Source: an uncultured Lachnospiraceae bacterium
GTDB taxonomy: Bacteria; Bacillota_A; Clostridia; Lachnospirales; Lachnospiraceae
Assembly: GCA_910587905.1 (NCBI GenBank)
Contig: CAJUOF010000348.1
Coordinates: 1-9,938 of the forward strand
Reading direction: 5' to 3'
Length of the DNA: 9,938 nucleotides
Shown here: piece by piece, positions 6,214 to 9,938 of the stretch
Position numbering within the stretch: the stretch's first letter is position 1
How the letters are laid out: each line of letters opens with the position of its first letter
Translations under genes and position numbers: made by a program
Notes under the pieces: model-generated
Database searches by the model: none
What the model saw: only the letters and a program-made list of their open reading frames with translations
Told to the model about the DNA's origin: nothing

Positions 6214-8778
6214 ATGGAACCGATCAGATTGTCCAAAGAAGCGATTGATGAAGTGCGTGGGATCGACGGGTTTCCCGTAGGCACGGACGAAGACTTCATT
6301 GCGCTTTCAAGTGCCCCCTTTTATACGGCATGTCCCAATCCATTTATCAACGATTTTATCGGAGAATTCAGGAAAAGAGATTCGGAAGGCGGGGACTACC
6401 GGCGAGAGCCTTTTGCCGCGGATGTCAGTGAGGGGAAGTCGGACTTGGTCTATAATGTCCATACCTATCACACGAAGGTGCCGTACAAGGCGATTATGCG
6501 GTATATCTTACACTATACCAATCCGGGGGACATTGTTTTGGACGGCTTCTGTGGAACAGGGATGACAGGAGTTGCCGCAAACATGTGTGAGCATCCGGAC
6601 GAGGACTTGAAAGCCCTGCTTGAGCGGGAGATGCCGGGAATCAAGTGGGGGAGAAGGTATCCCATTCTCTCGGATCTGTCGCCGATCGCGACGTTCATCA
6701 GCAAGAATTATAACTCAGAGGCCGATGTGGTCAAATTTGTGGAGGAGGCCAAGGAGGTATTGGATTCGGCGGAGGAAGAATGCCGTTGGATGTATGAGAC
6801 GGATTCCGAGGGCTTGGCCAGGGAGAGCTTCGGCCCGCAAAAGGGGAGAATCATTTATACGGTTTGGTCCGATGTCTTGATTTGTCCCAATTGTGGAGAG
6901 GAACTTGTTTTTTATGAGTCTGCAGTGGATGCACAGACAGGAAAAGTCAGAGAGCGCTTTGCGTGCCCTTCCTGTAACGCATACCTAAAGAAGAACGACT
7001 GTGAAAAAGCGTGGGTCTCCTGCTTGGATGACGCTTTGGGGGACATCCATCGAATGATCAGGCAGGAGCCGGTTTTGATAAGATATCAAATAGGAAAGAA
7101 ACGGTTCGATAAAAAGCCGGATGCAAATGACAGGAGGATCATAGAGAAAATTGAATCCGGTAAAATCCCTTATTGGTATCCGTCCGCTCGCCTCTGCGAG
7201 GGAAAAGAGAGCCGGAGGAATGACAAAATCGGACTCACCCACGTCCATCATTTCTTTTATAGGAGGACCTTATACGTTCTTGCGAAACTCTTTGATCTGA
7301 TCAAGGGGAGAGAACATTCAGATTTGCTGAAGCTTTTGTTTACAAGCCAAATCATCAACATCAGTAAGATGAACCGATTTCGCCCACAGGTTTCGTTTCC
7401 CTATAATCCGTTAAGCGGAACGATGTATGTATCCTCTATGGTCAGTGAGGCGAATCCGTTTCACGCTTACCGAGGCAAGATTGCAAAGTTTGCCAATGCG
7501 CTGAAAAACAACCGGGGCAATGTGTCTTGCATCTCTACCGGTTCTGCCACCCAACTGCCCATTGCAGATTGTACCTGTGACTATATTTTTACAGATCCGC
7601 CATTTGGCGACAACTTAAATTACTCGGAGTTAAGTTTCCTGTGGGAAGCGTGGCTGGGCCTTGTAACCAATAACCGATTTGAGGCCATCGTCAATCCGAC
7701 TGTGGGCAAGGCATTGCCGGAATATCAAGAACTGATGACCAGGTGCTTTTCAGAATACTACAGGGTGCTCAAACCCAATCGGTGGATGACTGTGGAATTT
7801 CATAATTCCAAGAATGCCGTTTGGAATGCGATCCAAGAGGCACTTTTGCGGTCCGGGTTTATCGTTGCAGATGTGAGGACGCTGGATAAGAAGGGAGGGA
7901 GCTTTAAGCAGGTTACGACCACGAGTGCGGTAAAGCAAGATTTGGTTCTGTCTGCCTATAAGCCGAAAGAGAGCTTTCAAAAAGAAGTTCTTACAAAGGC
8001 CGGCACAGAAGAGACTGCGTGGGCGTTTGTGAATCAGCATTTGTCCAACCTTCCGGTGGTGGCAGAGAAAAATGGAACACTTGCTATCATTGCCGATCGC
8101 CAGGCATTTTTGCTCTTTGACAGGATGGTGGCCTATCACATTGTGAACGGCCTGCCGGTGCCGATGGATTCGGCAGATTTCTATCGGGGGCTTGAAGCCA
8201 GATACCTTCAGCGCGATACCATGTATTTTCTTGCGGATCAGGTAAATGAATATGACATGGCAAGAATGAAAAAGGAGATAGAGCCGGTTCGGTTTGAGCG
8301 ATTGGTGACAAATGAAACATCGGCAATTGCTTGGCTGTACCGGCAATTGGCTGAACCGAAAACATATGCACAGTTACAGCCGAAGTTTATGCAGGAGAGA
8401 AAAGCGATCGATCAATATGAAAATATGCCGGAGCTGCAGACCTTGCTGGAAGAGAATTTTTTGCAGGATGATGAGGGGCGTTGGTATATTCCCGACGTAA
8501 AAAGAGAGGGAGATGTGGCCAAGCTCCGCGAAAAGAAGCTTTGGAGGGAGTTTGAGGGATATCTGGCCTCCGAGGGCAAGCTGAAGCTCTTCCGTTCGGA
8601 AGCGATCCGGGTGGGATTTGCGAGGTTGTGGAAAGATAGAAATTATCAGGCCATCGTGGATGTGGCGGAGCGCCTTCCGGAGCAGACCGTGCAGGAAAAT
8701 TCGAACATTCTCATGTACTATGATATCAGTCTGAACCGTATATCATCCATTTCCTGCGGCGGGACAGCGAAAATATAG
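6214..8778 (+). CDS. Large DNA methyltransferase with zinc-ribbon insert, probably adenine-N6
   Basis: The 854-aa protein has an S-adenosylmethionine-binding motif I, DGFCGTGMTG (residues 110-119), preceded by a motif-X-like region (YHTKVPYKAIMRYIL, 85-99). The catalytic motif IV is TDPPFG (460-465). The order motif X, I, then IV and the DPPF form point to an amino-methyltransferase acting on DNA, most simply adenine N6; the base is inferred from DPPF rather than SPPY. Between motifs I and IV lies a zinc ribbon: C224-x2-C227 and C251-x2-C254. Then comes MTVEFHNSKNAVW (525-537), typical of this methylase group. Residues about 590-854 form a long helical C-terminal domain that may bind DNA or partners. 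The ATG follows AGAGG (6203-6207), 16 bases after the previous stop. As third gene of the operon it would mark self DNA or act directly in exclusion. Much longer than a stand-alone methylase such as Dam. Recognition site unknown. Confidence 0.9.
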   Translation: MEPIRLSKEAIDEVRGIDGFPVGTDEDFIALSSAPFYTACPNPFINDFIGEFRKRDSEGGDYRREPFAADVSEGKSDLVYNVHTYHTKVPYKAIMRYILHYTNPGDIVLDGFCGTGMTGVAANMCEHPDEDLKALLEREMPGIKWGRRYPILSDLSPIATFISKNYNSEADVVKFVEEAKEVLDSAEEECRWMYETDSEGLARESFGPQKGRIIYTVWSDVLICPNCGEELVFYESAVDAQTGKVRERFACPSCNAYLKKNDCEKAWVSCLDDALGDIHRMIRQEPVLIRYQIGKKRFDKKPDANDRRIIEKIESGKIPYWYPSARLCEGKESRRNDKIGLTHVHHFFYRRTLYVLAKLFDLIKGREHSDLLKLLFTSQIINISKMNRFRPQVSFPYNPLSGTMYVSSMVSEANPFHAYRGKIAKFANALKNNRGNVSCISTGSATQLPIADCTCDYIFTDPPFGDNLNYSELSFLWEAWLGLVTNNRFEAIVNPTVGKALPEYQELMTRCFSEYYRVLKPNRWMTVEFHNSKNAVWNAIQEALLRSGFIVADVRTLDKKGGSFKQVTTTSAVKQDLVLSAYKPKESFQKEVLTKAGTEETAWAFVNQHLSNLPVVAEKNGTLAIIADRQAFLLFDRMVAYHIVNGLPVPMDSADFYRGLEARYLQRDTMYFLADQVNEYDMARMKKEIEPVRFERLVTNETSAIAWLYRQLAEPKTYAQLQPKFMQERKAIDQYENMPELQTLLEENFLQDDEGRWYIPDVKREGDVAKLREKKLWREFEGYLASEGKLKLFRSEAIRVGFARLWKDRNYQAIVDVAERLPEQTVQENSNILMYYDISLNRISSISCGGTAKI

Positions 8779-8798
8779 TGGGAATATCTAAAAAACAC

Positions 8799-8827
8799 TT
8801 GCAATTTCTGGTGAAATGTGCTATCAT
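8799..8827 (+). promoter_or_regulatory. Sigma-A-type promoter of the rimP-nusA operon
   Basis: TTGCAA (8799-8804, 4 of 6 matches to TTGACA) and TATCAT (8822-8827, 5 of 6 to TATAAT) are separated by exactly 17 bases. Transcription would start near 8834, just before two strong hairpins and about 195 bases ahead of the rimP start. The -35 box begins 20 bases after the methyltransferase stop. Confidence 0.7.
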
Positions 8828-8856
8828 CGGTATGATAAAAATATGACAGGATGATG

Positions 8857-8880
8857 AAGAGTGGGCGCGGGTCCACTCTT
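8857..8880 (+). promoter_or_regulatory. Leader hairpin 1 of the rimP operon
   Basis: AAGAGTGG (8857-8864) pairs perfectly with CCACTCTT (8873-8880). A G-U and a C-G pair extend the stem inward to 10 pairs around a GCGG loop (8867-8870). A short stretch with some T (TGTTTATG) follows, which is weak for an intrinsic terminator. From memory, firmicute rimP genes commonly have a similar GTGGG...CCCAC leader stem, so this is probably a conserved leader or attenuator element. Confidence 0.65.
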
Positions 8881-8892
8881 TGTTTATGCACA

Positions 8893-8933
8893 GGGGCGCA
8901 AGAAGAAATTAGCCGCCTAGCGGCATGCGCCCC
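8893..8933 (+). ncRNA. Leader hairpin 2 of the rimP operon, bulged
   Basis: An outer stem GGGGCGCA (8893-8900) with TGCGCCCC (8926-8933) encloses an inner stem GCCGC (8912-8916) with GCGGC (8920-8924) and a CTA loop. The 5' side carries an 11-base purine-rich bulge (AGAAGAAATTA) and the 3' side a single A. Thirteen pairs in all, mostly G-C. Such a one-sided bulge in a stable stem is the kind of shape a ligand or protein could read. Not matched to a known RNA family. Confidence 0.5.
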
Positions 8934-9012
8934 GCGCGGCGAGTAGGGGAAAAGGGAAAAGAGTTCTTTCCTGCTCGATTGCACACGGACTTGATTGTAC
9001 AGGGGTGTCTAG

Positions 9013-9020
9013 AGGAAGGG
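9013..9020 (+). promoter_or_regulatory. Ribosome binding site that fixes the rimP start at 9030
   Basis: AGGAAGGG lies 9 bases before ATG 9030. The alternative in-frame ATG at 8925 falls within hairpin 2, has no ribosome binding site and would add 35 residues foreign to the RimP family. Confidence 0.75.
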
Positions 9021-9029
9021 AGTCAGGTT

Positions 9030-9500
9030 ATGCTGACAAGGAGAGAAGATATTGAAAAACGGACGGAAGAGCTTCTGCTTCCGATTCTTTTGACCAACCG
9101 GTTTGAATTGGTGGATGTGGAATTTGTGAAAGAGGGCGGAAATCGATACCTGCGGGCATACATTGACAAACCCGGCGGAATCGGGGTGGACGACTGCGAG
9201 ACGGTGAGTCGGGCCCTGAGTGATCTCCTGGATCAGGAGGACTATATTGCGGACAGCTATATTTTGGAGGTCAGTTCGCCGGGGCTTGGAAGGCCGCTGA
9301 AAAAGGATAAGGATTTTGAGAGGAGCATGGGAGAAGAGGTGGAGATCCGTCTGTACCGGCCCAAAAATCATGAGAAAGAATTTCAGGGTATCTTATGCGG
9401 ATACGACGGAGCGACGGTGACCATTGAACTGGAGGATGGGGAGCAGATGTCTTTTGAAAAGGGAGAGATTGCACTGATCCGGCTTGCCTTTGATTTTTGA
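9030..9500 (+). CDS. rimP: Ribosome maturation factor RimP
   Basis: RimP is a cytoplasmic factor needed for late assembly of the 30S ribosomal subunit. The 156-aa product from ATG 9030 has the usual length (about 150-160 aa) and begins MLTRREDIEKRTEEL, followed by the family blocks LVDVEFVKEGGNRYLRAYID (about 27-46), the GIGVDDCETVSRAL block (about 50-63), and YILEVSSPGLGRPLKK (about 77-92), the RimP hallmark. The C-terminal half, with the ...FQGILCGYDG and IRLAFDF tail, is the Sm-like barrel. A good ribosome binding site (AGGAAGGG, 9013-9020) supports this start over the longer in-frame ATG at 8925. It precedes nusA, the standard bacterial order rimP-nusA-...-infB. It is probably expressed from the promoter at 8799-8827 and its structured leader. 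Confidence 0.97.
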   Translation: MLTRREDIEKRTEELLLPILLTNRFELVDVEFVKEGGNRYLRAYIDKPGGIGVDDCETVSRALSDLLDQEDYIADSYILEVSSPGLGRPLKKDKDFERSMGEEVEIRLYRPKNHEKEFQGILCGYDGATVTIELEDGEQMSFEKGEIALIRLAFDF

Positions 9501-9615
9501 GAGGGGATTTTGGGGAAGAAAAACCGCGGAGTTGAGAAGGAGTTATTGAAAAGAAGACGCTTGATGATAGAGAGAATACGTCCCGGAGGGGAAGCGAAGA
9601 GGAGGAAACAGAAAA
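9501..9615. other. rimP-nusA spacer
   Basis: 115 purine-rich bases, no terminator and no promoter that I can recognise. It ends with the strong nusA ribosome binding site AGGAGG (9600-9605). rimP and nusA are probably co-transcribed. Confidence 0.5.
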
Positions 9616-9938
9616 ATGAAAGAAAACAAAGAATTGAAGGAAGCCCTTGAGCTTTTGGAAAAGGAGAAGAATATCAGCAAAGAGACTCTTCTGGAAGCCA
9701 TAGAGAATTCTTTGATTCAGGCATGCAAAACTCATTTCGGGAAAGCAGACAATGTAAAGGCGATTGTGGACAGAGAAACTTATAATTTCTCCGTGTATGC
9801 TGAGCGGGAGGTTGTGGAAGAGGTGGAGGATCCGCTTCTTCAGATTTCTCTTGAGGGAGCCAGGGAGATTGACCCTCATCTGGGAATCGGCGATGTGGCG
9901 CAGGTGCAGATCAAGTCCAGGGAGGTTGGGCGAATTGC
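9616..9938 (+). CDS. nusA: Transcription elongation/termination factor NusA, N-terminal part, cut by the window edge
   Basis: NusA binds RNA polymerase and modulates pausing, termination and antitermination. The visible 107 residues begin MKENKELKEALELLEKEKNI and continue SKETLLEAIENSLIQACKTHFG, the NusA N-terminal domain that contacts RNA polymerase. Family blocks FSVYAEREVVEEVEDPLLQI, EAREIDPHLGIGD and the QVQIKSREVGRIA lead-in to the S1 domain follow. The ATG lies 10 bases after AGGAGG (9600-9605). The frame is open to the right edge; the S1 and KH domains would lie beyond it. It is the second visible gene of the rimP operon. Confidence 0.96.
   Translation, partial: MKENKELKEALELLEKEKNISKETLLEAIENSLIQACKTHFGKADNVKAIVDRETYNFSVYAEREVVEEVEDPLLQISLEGAREIDPHLGIGDVAQVQIKSREVGRI

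Noticed and set aside
7750..8346. 198-aa open frame on the minus strand
   Set aside because: Antisense to the methyltransferase after motif IV; no ribosome binding site or recognisable motif.
8321..8349. Repeat of CGGCAATTG at 8321 and 8341
   Set aside because: A nine-base repeat twice in coding DNA, most simply chance.
1795..8778. A complete BREX system
   Set aside because: No PglZ/BrxZ, no BrxA or BrxB, no Lon-like protease, no helicase and no kinase are present in the window.
8857..8883. Hairpin 1 as an intrinsic terminator for the defence operon
   Set aside because: It lies downstream of the rimP promoter and is followed by only a short, interrupted T stretch; a leader or attenuator role fits better.
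9546..9650. 34-aa very basic frame from TTG overlapping the nusA start
   Set aside because: A purine-rich ribosome-binding region read as Lys/Arg codons; no conservation evidence.
9271..9879. 202-aa open frame on the minus strand
   Set aside because: Antisense to rimP and nusA, both certain; low-complexity Ser/Phe/Leu-rich peptide typical of a shadow frame.
1..9938. CRISPR array, tRNA, rRNA or insertion sequence
   Set aside because: No regularly spaced repeats, no cloverleaf with a CCA-type acceptor end, no rRNA-like stretch and no transposase frame or terminal inverted repeats were seen.

Overview
The window looks like a Gram-positive, Clostridia-type chromosome, most likely Lachnospiraceae-like. 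It carries a rimP-nusA operon with strong purine-rich ribosome binding sites, a sigma-A-type promoter and a structured leader. The taxonomic call rests only on these protein and signal styles and on a moderate GC content; no 16S or other marker is present.

Left part (1-1794) is worn accessory DNA. It starts inside a RhuM-family gene that is AT-rich. Next comes a fragment of a type I restriction specificity-type domain with no N-terminal half. After that is a heavily degraded second RhuM-family gene, in which two deletions have joined distant conserved blocks. RhuM genes are often found beside type I restriction-modification loci, so this part reads as the ruins of such a locus.

Middle part (1795-8778) is a tight three-gene cluster on the plus strand with gaps of 2 and 16 bases. 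It encodes a very large P-loop ATPase of the PglY/DUF6079-like kind (1228 aa), an unrecognised 237-aa protein with a faint nuclease-like motif, and an 854-aa DNA methyltransferase with a zinc-ribbon insertion. ATPase plus methyltransferase is the core of several anti-phage systems (BREX type 2 and helicase-methylase-ATPase types). No helicase, PglZ-type phosphatase or PglW-type kinase lies in the window. The middle protein may supply the effector function, giving an ATPase / candidate nuclease / methyltransferase system. This is the best candidate here for something poorly described.

Right part (8779-9938) is housekeeping. A promoter (8799-8827) drives a leader with two strong hairpins, then rimP (30S ribosome maturation factor) and the start of nusA (transcription elongation factor), which runs off the right edge. 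The defence cluster abuts this promoter, with only 20 bases and no terminator between the methyltransferase stop and the -35 box.
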